64,000 nt of DNA, from positions 3,472,001-3,536,000 of the forward strand of contig NZ_JAPENX010000001.1 in assembly GCF_026341815.1 (NCBI RefSeq). The letters run 5' to 3'. The notes beneath the pieces were generated by a model. That model made no database searches and was not told the DNA's origin. It saw only the letters and a program-made list of their open reading frames with translations. Position 1 is the stretch's first letter. The number at the start of each line of letters is the position of its first letter. Positions 9,459-18,351 of this stretch are shown in pieces. This DNA is from Streptomyces sp. NBC_00572. Its GTDB lineage: Bacteria > Actinomycetota > Actinomycetes > Streptomycetales > Streptomycetaceae. The position numbers and the translations under genes are program-made.

Positions 9459-10283
9459 TCAGCCGGCCGGGATCGCGGGCGGCGCCTTCGTCTCGACCGG
9501 GTTCTCGTCCATGTCCCGCACCAGGTCGAGGAAGCGCGGGTCCTCGGCGACGTCCAGCAGCTGTCGCGGTGTCACCGGCGCCGACACGCTCTCGGGCTCG
9601 ACGGAGAGCCGGACGCGACTCCCGTCGTACAGGAAGGTCACGTACGACCCCAGCGTCTCCGATGTGTTGACCGGCATCGAGACCAGATGCGCCTCACGGT
9701 TCCCGTCGAAGGTCACGGTGTCGCACGTGACCTTCCTGGTCGGCTCGGACCTGCAGGGTTCGAGGGTGCGGTCGTCGGTCGGCCGTATCGACACCGTCGT
9801 GTGGAAGGTCTCGCCGCCCGAGGTGATCCGGTACCAGCGCACGTTGTCCTTCACCGGCCGGATCTCGGTCACGGTCGTGGGCAGCAGGTCGTCGAGCAGC
9901 GCCGCCACCCGCTGCTGGTGGGCCGCGAGGCGTTCCCGCTCGGGCCCGGACAGGCCGTCGGGGTTGTCGGGCGGCGTGACGCCCGGGGTCTCCTCGACGA
10001 CGACGGAGGGGTAGCTGCTCGGGGCCGCGCTCGGGGTCGCGCCGGTCGACGTCGGCACGACGGCGGGCATCGCGACCCCCGTGTTCGCCCCCGGCAGCAG
10101 GGTGAGGCCGAGTGCCCCCGCCGTGACCGCGCCGAACGCGGTCGTGACGATCGCGAGCCGGACCCGCGTCCGCCGCCTGCGGCCCTCGCGCACCGCGAGC
10201 GGGGCGAGGTCGGGGAGCGGGGGAAGGCCGTCGGTCGTCCGGTCCATGGTGTCGCGGAGCAGGGAGATTTCCTGGGTGTCCAC
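9459..10283 (-). CDS. single-pass membrane protein paired with a SigE-family sigma factor
   Basis: 274 residues from the GTG at 10283, eight bases behind the sigma gene. A cytoplasmic N-terminus of about 40 residues (RDTMDRTTDGLPPLPDL, then RRRRTR) is followed by one membrane segment (LAIVTTAFGAVTAGALGLTLL). The remainder is an extracytoplasmic domain of about 210 residues with two cysteines in it (PC.SEPTRKVTC). This is the arrangement of CU044_5270-type proteins beside SigE-like factors. It may act as an anti-sigma or sensor, but no zinc-binding HxxxCxxC motif is visible, so it is not a classic ZAS anti-sigma. Confidence 0.75.
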   Translation of the reverse strand: MDTQEISLLRDTMDRTTDGLPPLPDLAPLAVREGRRRRTRVRLAIVTTAFGAVTAGALGLTLLPGANTGVAMPAVVPTSTGATPSAAPSSYPSVVVEETPGVTPPDNPDGLSGPERERLAAHQQRVAALLDDLLPTTVTEIRPVKDNVRWYRITSGGETFHTTVSIRPTDDRTLEPCRSEPTRKVTCDTVTFDGNREAHLVSMPVNTSETLGSYVTFLYDGSRVRLSVEPESVSAPVTPRQLLDVAEDPRFLDLVRDMDENPVETKAPPAIPAG

Positions 10284-10291
10284 GGTGGGCC

Positions 10292-10915
10292 TCAGCTTCC
10301 TGTGGTGTAGAGCCCGGCATCACCCAGGCGTACGCGGAGTCGGGCGAGCGAACGTGAGCACTGGCTCTTGACGGTGGCCTCGCTGCAGCGCAGCAGCGAG
10401 GCGACGGCGGTCACGCTCTGGTCGTCCCAGTAGCGCAGGACGACCATCGCGCGGGCCCGTGGCGGCAGCTCGGCGAGCGCCGCGAGCAGGGTGACGCGCA
10501 GATCGGTGTGGTCGGCGGCGGGTGCCGGGGCCATGCCGCCGGTCCGGGTGAACGCGAGCAGGTCGCGCAGCCCGCGCCGTCGCTCGCTCAGGAAGGTGCG
10601 GGTCAGCACCGTCTTGGCGTACGCGTGCGGATGATCTGCGGCGCCCGCGCGCCGCCAGTGCTGGTACAGCTTGGCCAGCGTGGTCTGGGTCAGGTCGCGG
10701 GCGGTCTCGGGGTTTCCGCAGAGCAGGTACGCCGTGCGGTACAGCCGCTGCTGCGCGACACGCGCGAACTCCTCGAATCCTGCGACCGTCGCGTCGGCCG
10801 TCCCGGTGACCGTGCTGCGGACCGGTCCGTCGACCGCACCGTCGGCCGGTCCGGGACTCGCTTCCGCCGCCGGCCCGGTCGTCGGCCCGGGTCTCATTTC
10901 GGTCGGTATCGCCAT
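10292..10915 (-). CDS. SigE-family ECF-like RNA polymerase sigma factor
   Basis: 207 residues from the ATG at 10915, which follows AAGGCAGGGG. An upstream GTG at 10966 is in frame but has its AAGGAGG too close. A Pro/Ala-rich, poorly structured N-terminus of about 45 residues precedes region 2 (RLYRTAYLLCGNPETARDL, AKLYQHW) and region 4 (LAELPPRARAMVVLRYWDD, then the HTH SVTAVASLLRCSEATVKSQ). It has the two-domain layout of SigE-family factors of antibiotic-producing actinomycetes. It is cotranscribed with the membrane protein that follows. The spacer towards menG (10916-11042) holds the divergent promoters. Confidence 0.9.
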   Translation of the reverse strand: MAIPTEMRPGPTTGPAAEASPGPADGAVDGPVRSTVTGTADATVAGFEEFARVAQQRLYRTAYLLCGNPETARDLTQTTLAKLYQHWRRAGAADHPHAYAKTVLTRTFLSERRRGLRDLLAFTRTGGMAPAPAADHTDLRVTLLAALAELPPRARAMVVLRYWDDQSVTAVASLLRCSEATVKSQCSRSLARLRVRLGDAGLYTTGS

Positions 10916-11030
10916 CGCACCCCTGCCTTCCCCGCCGGCGTGCGCCGGCCGCTGTCGTGCACTCACCCCTCCTTGAGAGCGGCCGGGCCCAAAAGGTTGA
11001 AGCGGTTCGAGGAGGGATTCCGGCGGCTGC

Positions 11031-11036
11031 CACAAT
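11031..11036 (+). promoter_or_regulatory. putative -10 (CACAAT) for a leaderless menG transcript
   Basis: CACAAT ends six bases before the menG GTG and there is no ribosome site. The match to TANNNT is imperfect at the first base. Confidence 0.3.
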
Positions 11037-11042
11037 GGCCGG

Positions 11043-11738
11043 GTGACCCGAGCTTCCCTGGACAAGCAGCCGCACGAAGTCGCCTCGATGTTCGACGACG
11101 TGGCGGAGAACTACGACCTCACCAACGACGTGCTCTCCCTGGGCCAGGACCGGCGCTGGCGCAAGGAGGTCGCCAAGGCGGTCGACGCCCGCCCCGCGCA
11201 GAAGATCCTCGACCTGGCCGCCGGTACGGCCACCTCTTCGCAGCCCTTCGCCCGAGCGGGCGCGTACGTCGTGCCCTGCGACTTCTCGCTGGGGATGCTC
11301 CGGGTCGGCAAGAAGAACCACCCGTGGATGCCGTTCACGGCGGGCGACGGCACGAAGCTGCCGTTCCGTGACGACGTCTTCGACGCCGTCACCATCTCCT
11401 TCGGCCTGCGGAACATCCAGGACACGGACCAGGCGCTGCGCGAGCTGTACCGGGTGACGAAGCCCGGCGGCCGGGTGGTCATCAGCGAGTTCTCGCACGC
11501 CACCTGGGCGCCGTTCCGCACGGTGTACGAGGAGTACCTGATGCGCGCGCTGCCGCCGGTGGCCCGTGCGGTGTCCTCGAACCCGGACGCGTACGTGTAC
11601 CTGGCCGAGTCCATCCGGTCCTGGCCGGACCAGCCGACCCTGGCGGGAATGCTCCAGAAGGCCGGCTGGTCGAAGGTGGCCTGGCGGAACCTGACCGGTG
11701 GGATCGTGGCGCTCCACCGGGGGTTCAAGGCCCCGTAG
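11043..11738 (+). CDS. menG: demethylmenaquinone methyltransferase
   Basis: 231 residues, UbiE/MenG family. It transfers a methyl group from SAM to C2 of demethylmenaquinone, the last ring step in menaquinone synthesis. The start [40 protein letters not shown] contains the family's N-terminal signature (split here: [10 protein letters not shown] and LTNDVLSLG). Motif I is [12 protein letters not shown], slightly unlike the usual GTG core. [14 protein letters not shown] and [12 protein letters not shown] follow as the UbiE signature regions. It stands divergent from the sigma gene and convergent with the glycosidase gene, 26 bp away. Confidence 0.95.
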   Translation: MTRASLDKQPHEVASMFDDVAENYDLTNDVLSLGQDRRWRKEVAKAVDARPAQKILDLAAGTATSSQPFARAGAYVVPCDFSLGMLRVGKKNHPWMPFTAGDGTKLPFRDDVFDAVTISFGLRNIQDTDQALRELYRVTKPGGRVVISEFSHATWAPFRTVYEEYLMRALPPVARAVSSNPDAYVYLAESIRSWPDQPTLAGMLQKAGWSKVAWRNLTGGIVALHRGFKAP

Positions 11739-11764
11739 GCCCTGTCCTGGCCGCTACGGCTTCG

Positions 11765-13234
11765 CTATGGCTTCGGTACCGGCTTCGCGTACATCCCGTA
11801 GCCGCTGACGCCCGCGTACACGCTGTCGGCGACGTTCCGGTGGACGTACTTGCCGCCCACCCGGTCCGTCGGCGGGGTGTGCGTCGTCGTGCCGGTCATC
11901 AGCGTCGCCGAGCCGCCGCCGTCCAGGTTGAGCGCCTCGATCAGGCCGAGCTCCTCGGAGTCCACGAGCTTCGCGAAGGTCTGGAGCGACGCGCCGTCCT
12001 CATGGGTGCTGGTGTCGACGTCGTCCGCCTGGTCCTGGCCCGTCAGGGTGACGAACACCGTGTGGCCGCGCACATTGGTGCCGAGGGCCACCCGTGAGTC
12101 GGTGCAGAGGCCGGTCTCGGTGGACGTCTGGCCGCAGGTGTCGGGGAGAGCGGTCGGGATCTTGCTGTCGCGGAGCAGCACGTGGAAGGAGCTCACGACG
12201 TCGACCGACGGGTCAAGGACGATCTCGCGGCCGAGACGGGTGTCGGTGAGCTTCTGGCCGACCGTGAGGACGGTGTCCTTGACGGCGTGGGTCCGCAGCC
12301 AGACGGCGCCCTTGCCGACGCCCTGGAGGATCCGGCCGCCGGCCGGCACCTCGACCTGATCGGTGGCCTTCTCGCCGCCGCGGCCCTCGCGCGCGGCCGT
12401 GACCTTGCCCGTGGAGTCGAGGACGACCTCGAAGCCGGGGTCGTCCTCGGTCGTGATCAGGGGGTCGAGGTCCGGCTTCGGCACCGGGAAGCGGTAGTCG
12501 TCGGTGAAGAGGACGATCTCGTCGGAGTCCCTGAAGACGCCCTTCTCCGGGGTGACCTCCTTGGGGACGAGCTTGTCCTCGTTGTCCCTGGCGCAGCCGC
12601 GGGCGCGCCCCGGGTCCCGGTTGATGTCGTCGAAGCGGGTCTCGGCCCCGTCGGCCGCGGTGAGGTTGAGCGTGGTGAGGAGCGTGGTGATGTACGGGAC
12701 GCCGTACTGGATCACGGCGCCCGCGGTGCCCGTGCCGCCGCCCCAGCAGCTGGAGCTGTGGAGGACGCCGTCAGTGACGGAGACGCCCATGGGCTGGAGG
12801 GTGGTGGGCTCGGCGCCGACGGGCGTGACGTGGTCGGGATGCTTCGGCTCCGACTTGAACAGGCTGCCGTTGACCCCGGCCACGGGGTGCCGGGCGACCA
12901 CCGTGGTGACCCCGGCGAGCTGTTCGGCGAGCGTCTCGGCCTGGCCGGCGGCCTTGCCGACCGTGCCGTCCAGGCTGATGGGGGCGGCGGTGGGGTCGAG
13001 TTCGACGACCTGGAGAAGACGGGGTCTCGTCCCGGCGGGGAGGTTCTTCTCGGTCCAGGTGGTGCGGGTGACGCCGGGGATGCTCGTGTCGGTCTCGGCG
13101 GCCTGCTGCCAGTTGAGGGCGAGCGGGCTCGGCGGATTCTCCGCCGCGGGGGCGGCGGCGGCCGAGGTGGTCAGGGCGAGGGCCGCGGTGAGCGCGGCGG
13201 CGACGGCGAGGGCCGGGCGCGGGGGCGTGGTCAC
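11765..13234 (-). CDS. secreted phosphodiester glycosidase-family protein (NAGPA-like)
   Basis: 489 residues from the GTG at 13234, with CAGGAG five bases upstream. The start overlaps the stop of the preceding gene by four bases, so translation is probably coupled. It has a signal peptide (ALAVAAALTAALALTTSAAAAPA). The C-terminal half is the phosphodiester glycosidase domain of the family containing N-acetylglucosamine-1-phosphodiester alpha-N-acetylglucosaminidase; the key segment is LIEALNLDGGGSATLMT. An upstream VARHPVAGVNGSLF segment matches the family's G(V/I)NG..F motif. It presumably acts outside the cell on sugar-phosphate diesters, for example in wall polymers; substrate unknown. Confidence 0.85.
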   Translation of the reverse strand: MTTPPRPALAVAAALTAALALTTSAAAAPAAENPPSPLALNWQQAAETDTSIPGVTRTTWTEKNLPAGTRPRLLQVVELDPTAAPISLDGTVGKAAGQAETLAEQLAGVTTVVARHPVAGVNGSLFKSEPKHPDHVTPVGAEPTTLQPMGVSVTDGVLHSSSCWGGGTGTAGAVIQYGVPYITTLLTTLNLTAADGAETRFDDINRDPGRARGCARDNEDKLVPKEVTPEKGVFRDSDEIVLFTDDYRFPVPKPDLDPLITTEDDPGFEVVLDSTGKVTAAREGRGGEKATDQVEVPAGGRILQGVGKGAVWLRTHAVKDTVLTVGQKLTDTRLGREIVLDPSVDVVSSFHVLLRDSKIPTALPDTCGQTSTETGLCTDSRVALGTNVRGHTVFVTLTGQDQADDVDTSTHEDGASLQTFAKLVDSEELGLIEALNLDGGGSATLMTGTTTHTPPTDRVGGKYVHRNVADSVYAGVSGYGMYAKPVPKP

Positions 13235-13953
13235 TGGCACTCCTGCGTGGACGTGACGAGCTCGTGGGAGCGGAAGGTGCCCGCGAGGGCGGCGGGGACG
13301 GTGATGTTGTCGCCGTGGAGGACGACGTACGCGCCGTAGGTCTTCGTGCCCTCGGTCCAGGTGCCGGTGTAGTCGGGCTTGAGGTAGAAGCACAGGTGCT
13401 TGGCGGTCCGGTTCCACACGGACTTGGGGGCGACCTCGGCGCCGTAGCTGTTGCCGAGGTTCTGGGTGGCGGGGTCGACGGCCGGGACGTGCACGGTCAT
13501 GGCGCCGCGTCCGTTGCGCTCGGCGAAGGTGCAGACCTCGCCGTTCTCGCAGCGCTCGTAGCCGGTGAAGCAGAGGGCGCGGGTGGGGACGAGCTTGTAC
13601 GAGGCGACGACCCAGCGGGTGCCGCCGGTGTCGTACTTGTCGGTGTTGCCCGGCATGACGGTCTGGAGGCTGCCGCCGTACCGGCTGGTGGAGTAGACGC
13701 AGGCCCACATGCGGGTGTTGTTCTTCACGGCCAGGGCGGTGCCGGTGTACTGCTCGTCGTTGCCTCCCTCGGCGACGTCCAGGCGGGTGCCGGTGCCGCC
13801 GGTGCCGTCGTAGAGGCAGAACATGCCCTGGTCGCAGCCCTCGAAGGGGACGGGGTCGGCGTTCGCGGGCAGGATGAGGAACGCCGAGCAGATGAGGGCG
13901 AGGACTGCTGTGATCAGCGAGCCCCGCCGTAGGTCGGTACGAATAGTGGTCAC
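13231..13953 (-). CDS. secreted peptidase-inhibitor I36/crystallin-like protein
   Basis: 240 residues with a signal peptide (LITAVLALICSAFLILPANA). Two beta-gamma-crystallin-like modules are visible: residues 35-110 (CDQGMFCLYDGTGGTG..., YGGSLQTVMPG) and 125-215 (CENGEVCTFAERNGRGA...). Each has paired cysteines and the YGG/G(R)GA turn typical of Streptomyces I36 (SMPI-like) inhibitors. It could inhibit metalloproteases or simply be a stable secreted beta-sandwich. The GTG start at 13953 has no clear ribosome site. It is translationally coupled to the glycosidase gene, which links the two functions. Confidence 0.72.
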   Translation of the reverse strand: MTTIRTDLRRGSLITAVLALICSAFLILPANADPVPFEGCDQGMFCLYDGTGGTGTRLDVAEGGNDEQYTGTALAVKNNTRMWACVYSTSRYGGSLQTVMPGNTDKYDTGGTRWVVASYKLVPTRALCFTGYERCENGEVCTFAERNGRGAMTVHVPAVDPATQNLGNSYGAEVAPKSVWNRTAKHLCFYLKPDYTGTWTEGTKTYGAYVVLHGDNITVPAALAGTFRSHELVTSTQECQ

Positions 13954-14072
13954 GACCGGCGATCATGACACCGTCGCACGGATGTGCGAATTCCGGTTGC
14001 GTTCCATCTCGCCGGGCGTTCCTCCGCAGGGCCCTCCGGGTGGCCCTCCGGACAGCCCGCGACCCGCCCCCA

Positions 14073-14078
14073 TAGACT
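14073..14078 (+). promoter_or_regulatory. putative -10 (TAGACT) of the MenJ-like gene
   Basis: TAGACT lies about 50 bases before the GTG at 14130; a GGGAG ribosome site stands between. No -35 is convincing. Confidence 0.35.
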
Positions 14079-14129
14079 GCCCCGGTACGTCCGTACCCCC
14101 CCACCGTCGAGTCTTCGGGAGACCCCGCC

Positions 14130-15416
14130 GTGACCGAGCAGCCCCTCTCCGAGCACACCGCAGATGTGATCGTCGTCGGGGCGGGCCCGGCCGGCTCGAC
14201 CACCGCGTACTACCTCGCCAAGGCCGGGCTCGACGTCCTCCTCCTGGAGAAGACCGCGTTCCCCCGCGAGAAGGTCTGCGGCGACGGCCTCACCCCCCGC
14301 GCCACCAAGCAGCTCGTCTCCATGGGCATCGACATCTCCGAAGAGGCCGGCTGGCTGCGGAACAGGGGCCTGCGGATCATCGGCGGCGGCGTCCGCCTGG
14401 AGCTCGACTGGCCGGAGCTCGCCTCCTACCCGGACTACGGGCTCGTCCGCAAGCGCGACGACTTCGACGAGCAGCTCGCCCGGCAGGCGCAGAAGGCCGG
14501 TGCCCGGCTCTACGAGCGCTGCAACGTCGGCGCCCCGATCATCGACGACCGCACGGGCCGGATCACCGGCGTCCACGCCAAGCTCGGCGAGGACAAGCGC
14601 GAGGTCACCTTCCACGCCCCACTCGTCGTCGCCGCCGACGGCAACTCCACCCGGATCTCCCTGGCGATGGGCCTGCACCGCCGCGAGGACCGCCCCATGG
14701 GCGTCGCCGTCCGCACCTACTTCACCTCGCCCCGGCACGACGACGACTACCTGGAGTCCTGGCTGGAGCTGTGGGACCGCCGCGGCCCCCAGGACCGGCT
14801 GCTGCCCGGCTACGGCTGGATCTTCCCGATGGGCGACGGCACCTCCAACGTCGGCCTCGGCATCCTCAACTCCTCCAAGGCCTTCCGCGAGCTGGACTGG
14901 CGCGAGGTCCTCAAGGCCTGGTGCGCCTCCATGCCGGAGGACTGGGGCTACACCCCGGAGAACATGACGCAGCCGATCCGCGGCGCCGCCCTCCCGATGG
15001 CCTTCAACCGCCAGCCGCACTACACCAAGGGCCTGCTGCTCGTCGGTGACGCCGGCGGCCTCGTCAACCCGTTCAACGGCGAGGGCATCGCGTACGCCAT
15101 GGAGTCCGGCCAGATCGCGGCGGACGTCATCGTCCAGGCCCATGCCCGCACCACCCCCGCCCAGCGCGAACTGGCCCTGAACAACTACCCGCAGGTCCTC
15201 AAGGACACCTACGGCGGCTACTACACGCTCGGCCGCGCCTTCGTGAAGCTCATCGGCAACCCGAAGGTCATGAAGATCGCGACCCAGCGCGGTCTGACCC
15301 ACCCGATGCTCATGAAGTTCACGCTGAAGATGCTGGCCAACCTCACCGACCCGACGGGCGGCGACGCCATGGACCGCATCATCAACGGCCTCTCGAAGGT
15401 GGCCCCGAAGGCCTGA
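14130..15416 (+). CDS. geranylgeranyl-reductase-family FAD oxidoreductase, MenJ-like
   Basis: 428 residues. The FAD-binding Rossmann motif is VIVVGAGPAGSTTAYYL (about residues 13-29). FPREKVCGDGL is the conserved geranylgeranyl-reductase segment, and LLVGDAGGLVNPFNGEGI is the second FAD motif. The C-terminal helical tail is complete. The closest functional analogue is mycobacterial MenJ, which reduces the beta-isoprene unit of menaquinone; with mqn and menG genes beside it, that role is the best guess, though archaeal-type lipid reduction is possible. Its last 35 bases overlap the convergent GlxA-type regulator gene. Confidence 0.88.
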   Translation: MTEQPLSEHTADVIVVGAGPAGSTTAYYLAKAGLDVLLLEKTAFPREKVCGDGLTPRATKQLVSMGIDISEEAGWLRNRGLRIIGGGVRLELDWPELASYPDYGLVRKRDDFDEQLARQAQKAGARLYERCNVGAPIIDDRTGRITGVHAKLGEDKREVTFHAPLVVAADGNSTRISLAMGLHRREDRPMGVAVRTYFTSPRHDDDYLESWLELWDRRGPQDRLLPGYGWIFPMGDGTSNVGLGILNSSKAFRELDWREVLKAWCASMPEDWGYTPENMTQPIRGAALPMAFNRQPHYTKGLLLVGDAGGLVNPFNGEGIAYAMESGQIAADVIVQAHARTTPAQRELALNNYPQVLKDTYGGYYTLGRAFVKLIGNPKVMKIATQRGLTHPMLMKFTLKMLANLTDPTGGDAMDRIINGLSKVAPKA

Positions 15417-16377
15417 ACGTCTGCCGGTACCCCGACGGGGACACCCCGACGGCACGAGTGAAATGGCGGCGCAGATTGGCCGCCGAACCCAGCCCGCTGT
15501 GGTCGCCGACCAGCTCCACCGGCAGGTCGGTCGACTCCAGGAGGGTCTGGGCGCGGGCCACCCGCTGCTGGAGCAGCCACTGCAGCGGGGTGGTCCCGTA
15601 CTCCTCCCGCACCCGCCGGTGGAAGGTGCGCGGGCTCATCCGGGCCCGCCGCGCCAGCTCCTCCACGGTCAGCGGCTCCGACAGGTGCTCGGTCGCCCAC
15701 TGAAGTACGGGCCCCAGGCTGTCGTCGTCGCTCGGCGGCAGCGGCGCCTCGATGAACTGCGCCTGGCCGCCGGGACGGTGGGCCGGGACGACGAGCCGGC
15801 GGGCGAGCTGCCCGGCGACCGTCGCCCCGAGGTCGGTGCGCACCAGGTGCAGGCAGAGGTCGAGCGCGGCGGTGGCCCCGGCGCTGGTCAGCACCGATCC
15901 CTCGTCCGTGTAGAGCACCGAGTCGTCCACGATCACCTCGGGGTGCCGGGCGGCCAGTTGCGCGGTGTGCTGCCAGTGCGCGGTCGCCCGGCGGCCGTCG
16001 AGGATCCCGGCGGCGGCGAGCGCGAAGGCGCCGGTGCACAGCGACACCATCCGGGCGCCGGAGGCCGCGGCCGCGCGCAGCGCCTCGACGAGTTCGGCCG
16101 GCACCTCCTCGCCGTCCTCCACGACCGCGTCGGGCACGGACGGCACGATGACGGTGTCCGCGCCCACGAGACCGTCGAGGCCGTGGTCGGTCCGCAGCGA
16201 GAAGACCCCGCCCTGCCCGGCGTCCCCGCACAGCCGCAGCTCGTACCAGGGGTCGGCCAGGTCGGGATGGGGGATGCCGAAGACCCCGCACGCCAGGGAG
16301 AGTTCGTACAGCTCCCACATCGACGTGCCGATCCGCCGGTCCGGCACGACGGCGATGGCGACAACCCCTGCGTTCAT
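15382..16377 (-). CDS. GlxA-type transcriptional regulator (DJ-1/PfpI + AraC HTH)
   Basis: 331 residues from the ATG at 16377. Residues 1-190 form a DJ-1/PfpI fold without protease chemistry; MVSLCTGAFALAAAGILDGR is the nucleophile-elbow region. Residues 225-320 hold two AraC helix-turn-helices (VEELARRARMSPRTFHRRVR and PVELVGDHSGLGSAANLRRHF). Family members are activators or repressors of amine or quaternary-ammonium metabolism. It is divergent from the imine reductase gene with an 85-bp shared spacer, which makes that gene its likely target. Its 3' end overlaps the MenJ-like gene by 35 bases. Confidence 0.9.
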   Translation of the reverse strand: MNAGVVAIAVVPDRRIGTSMWELYELSLACGVFGIPHPDLADPWYELRLCGDAGQGGVFSLRTDHGLDGLVGADTVIVPSVPDAVVEDGEEVPAELVEALRAAAASGARMVSLCTGAFALAAAGILDGRRATAHWQHTAQLAARHPEVIVDDSVLYTDEGSVLTSAGATAALDLCLHLVRTDLGATVAGQLARRLVVPAHRPGGQAQFIEAPLPPSDDDSLGPVLQWATEHLSEPLTVEELARRARMSPRTFHRRVREEYGTTPLQWLLQQRVARAQTLLESTDLPVELVGDHSGLGSAANLRRHFTRAVGVSPSGYRQTFRPSGPPSRGR

Positions 16378-16462
16378 GCCGTCGACCGTACGGCAGGAAT
16401 CGTGCGGTCGCCGTCGGTCCTGCCACTGTCGTCCGGAATCCGCCGCTGCGAGCGTGGATCCC

Positions 16463-17326
16463 ATGAACGCACAGAGCATCACGGTCATCGGGCTCGGCCA
16501 GATGGGCTCCGCCCTCGCCGACGCCTTCCTCACCGCCGGCCACCGCACCACCGTCTGGAACCGCACCCCCGCGAAGGCCGACGCCCTCGTCGCCCGCGGC
16601 GCCCTGCGCGCCGCCACCGTCACCGAGGCCGTCGCCGCGAGCGAGCTCGTCGTGGTCTGCGTCCTCGACTACCCGGCCGTACGCGAACTCCTCGCCCCCG
16701 TGGCCGAGTCACTGCGGGGCCGGGTCCTCGTCAACCTCACCACCGGTACGCCCGAGCAGGCCCGCGAGGAGGCGGAGCGGGCCGCCGAGCACGGCATCGG
16801 CTACCTCGACGGCGCCGTCATGACGACCCCGCCGGGCGTCGGCGACAGCGCCAACATGATCCTGTACGCGGGCGCTCCCGAGCTCCTCGCCGAGCACCAC
16901 GCAGCACTCGCCGTCCTCGGCGACCCCGTGGACCTGGGCGCGGACGCGGGCCGTGCCTCGCTCTACGACGCGGGGCTCCTCGGCCTCATGTGGTCCGTCT
17001 TCGGCGGCTGGCTGCACGCGACCGCCCTCGCGGGCGCGGACGAGGTACCGGCCCGCGACTTCACGGCGGTGGCCACCCGCTGGCTGAGGACGGTCTCCTG
17101 GTTCATGACCGGGTACGCCGAGCAGATCGACGCGGGGGAGTACCCGGGTGAGGACGCCACCATCGACGTCCAGACGGTCGCCATCAGCCACCTCCTGCAC
17201 GCGGCGGAGGCCCGCGGAATCGACAACCGGCTGCCGGAGCTGCACCTGGAACTGATGCGCGCCGCGGTCGAGGCGGGCCACGGCGGGGACAGCTACGCGC
17301 GCATCATCGAGGCGTTCCGCAAGTGA
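16463..17326 (+). CDS. imine reductase-like NAD(P)H-dependent oxidoreductase
   Basis: 287 residues from the ATG at 16463; upstream in-frame codons lie inside the regulator. The N-terminal Rossmann motif is VIGLGQMG (residues 8-15). VWNRTPAKAD (31-40) points to NADPH because of the Asn-Arg-Thr after beta-2. An interdomain helix follows at RASLYDAGLLGLMWSVFGGW, with Asp169 in the place of the catalytic Asp of many imine reductases. The C-terminal all-helical domain ends in a GGDSYARIIEAF segment. It reduces cyclic imines or iminium compounds to amines in characterised relatives; the native substrate is unknown. Confidence 0.88.
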   Translation: MNAQSITVIGLGQMGSALADAFLTAGHRTTVWNRTPAKADALVARGALRAATVTEAVAASELVVVCVLDYPAVRELLAPVAESLRGRVLVNLTTGTPEQAREEAERAAEHGIGYLDGAVMTTPPGVGDSANMILYAGAPELLAEHHAALAVLGDPVDLGADAGRASLYDAGLLGLMWSVFGGWLHATALAGADEVPARDFTAVATRWLRTVSWFMTGYAEQIDAGEYPGEDATIDVQTVAISHLLHAAEARGIDNRLPELHLELMRAAVEAGHGGDSYARIIEAFRK

Positions 17327-17353
17327 CGGCCGAGGCCGGCCGGTCGGTGCCCC

Positions 17354-18316
17354 TCAGCTGCCGTTGACCGAGGCCGCCTTCTTGATCCGCTCGTCCGTCT
17401 CCTTCTTGACCTGCTTCAGGGTCTCGGCGTGCTTCTCCATGAGCTCCTTCTGGAACCCGACCTCGGCCGTGTACCAGAGGGCGACCAGATCGGTCCGCTT
17501 CTTGCAGGCCACGTCGTGCTTCGCGATGGTGATCGCCTTGGCGCTGCCGAGGTCGTCGGGTGACTCGGGATTCAGCCCGAGGGAGGCGGACGATTCCATC
17601 GGGTCGGAGACGCGGTACCCCTTCTCCGCCATACAGGCCGACCACGCCTTGACGGCCGCGGCGACCTTCGGGGACTTCTGGGCCCGGGTGAACGCCTCGG
17701 ACTCCATCCCGAAGACGAACAGCAGGTCCTCGGGGTTCTTCTTCTCCGCGTAGAGCCGGAGGTGCCCCTCCCGGCCGCAGCCGCCGACCGGCACCTTCTG
17801 CCCGTTGAGCGTCCGGCCGCTGTCGGTCCTCCGCGACTCCTCCAGGGTGAGCGGGGGCAGGACGAGACCGCCCCCCGGTTTGGTCTTGAGCGGCGGACCG
17901 CTCAGCGCCAGTTGCTCGGCCGGGGGGAGCGGCTTCGTGTCCGGCTCCGGTTCGGCGGGTACACCGGGCCTGGTGTACCCGTACCGGGCCACTGTCGCCG
18001 CGTCCGTGACCCCGTACCGCGACGACGTGCTCCTGGTCCGCGGCGCGGGCCGGACCGGCGGCCGGTACGTGAACCCGAACCGCTTCATGCAGTCCGCCGT
18101 CAGCAGGTCCTGCGCCTTCTCCAGGCTGCGGATCTGCTCGGCCGTCGTCTTGTACGGATCCAAGGGGTACACCAGCTGCGCGGCGGGCACCGTGAGCGGA
18201 TCGGACAGTGGCTTCGGATCGGCGGAGACGGCCGGCTCGCCCGCCGAGCAGGCGGTGAGCAGGAGTCCCGCGCTCATCAGGAGTACGGCGGCCGGACGGA
18301 AGAGGCGGGGATGCAT
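17354..18316 (-). CDS. lipoprotein of unknown function
   Basis: 320 residues from the ATG at 18316. The signal peptide ends in the lipobox LLTAC (Cys23). The mature part is Pro/charge-rich and carries cysteines at YRVSD-preceding ACMAEKG, DCMKRFGF and VACKKRTDL, suggesting disulfides. The pattern Cys-Met-x-x-x-Gly/Phe resembles the small lipoproteins seen beside efflux operons, one of which lies at 19194. It sits 35 bases behind the I36-like gene and may be cotranscribed. Function unknown. Confidence 0.75.
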   Translation of the reverse strand: MHPRLFRPAAVLLMSAGLLLTACSAGEPAVSADPKPLSDPLTVPAAQLVYPLDPYKTTAEQIRSLEKAQDLLTADCMKRFGFTYRPPVRPAPRTRSTSSRYGVTDAATVARYGYTRPGVPAEPEPDTKPLPPAEQLALSGPPLKTKPGGGLVLPPLTLEESRRTDSGRTLNGQKVPVGGCGREGHLRLYAEKKNPEDLLFVFGMESEAFTRAQKSPKVAAAVKAWSACMAEKGYRVSDPMESSASLGLNPESPDDLGSAKAITIAKHDVACKKRTDLVALWYTAEVGFQKELMEKHAETLKQVKKETDERIKKAASVNGS

Positions 18317-18351
18317 GAAGGACTCCGGGTGGGACTGCCTGAGGAACTGGT

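Noticed and set aside
10916..10966. GTG at 10966 as start of the sigma factor
   Set aside because: Its AAGGAGG lies only about a base away, too close to serve; the ATG at 10915 has a usable site.
14130..16377. Terpenoid or carotenoid biosynthetic cluster suggested by a geranylgeranyl-reductase-family enzyme and the polyprenyl synthase
   Set aside because: No cyclase or phytoene synthase is present, and the enzymes fit menaquinone metabolism.
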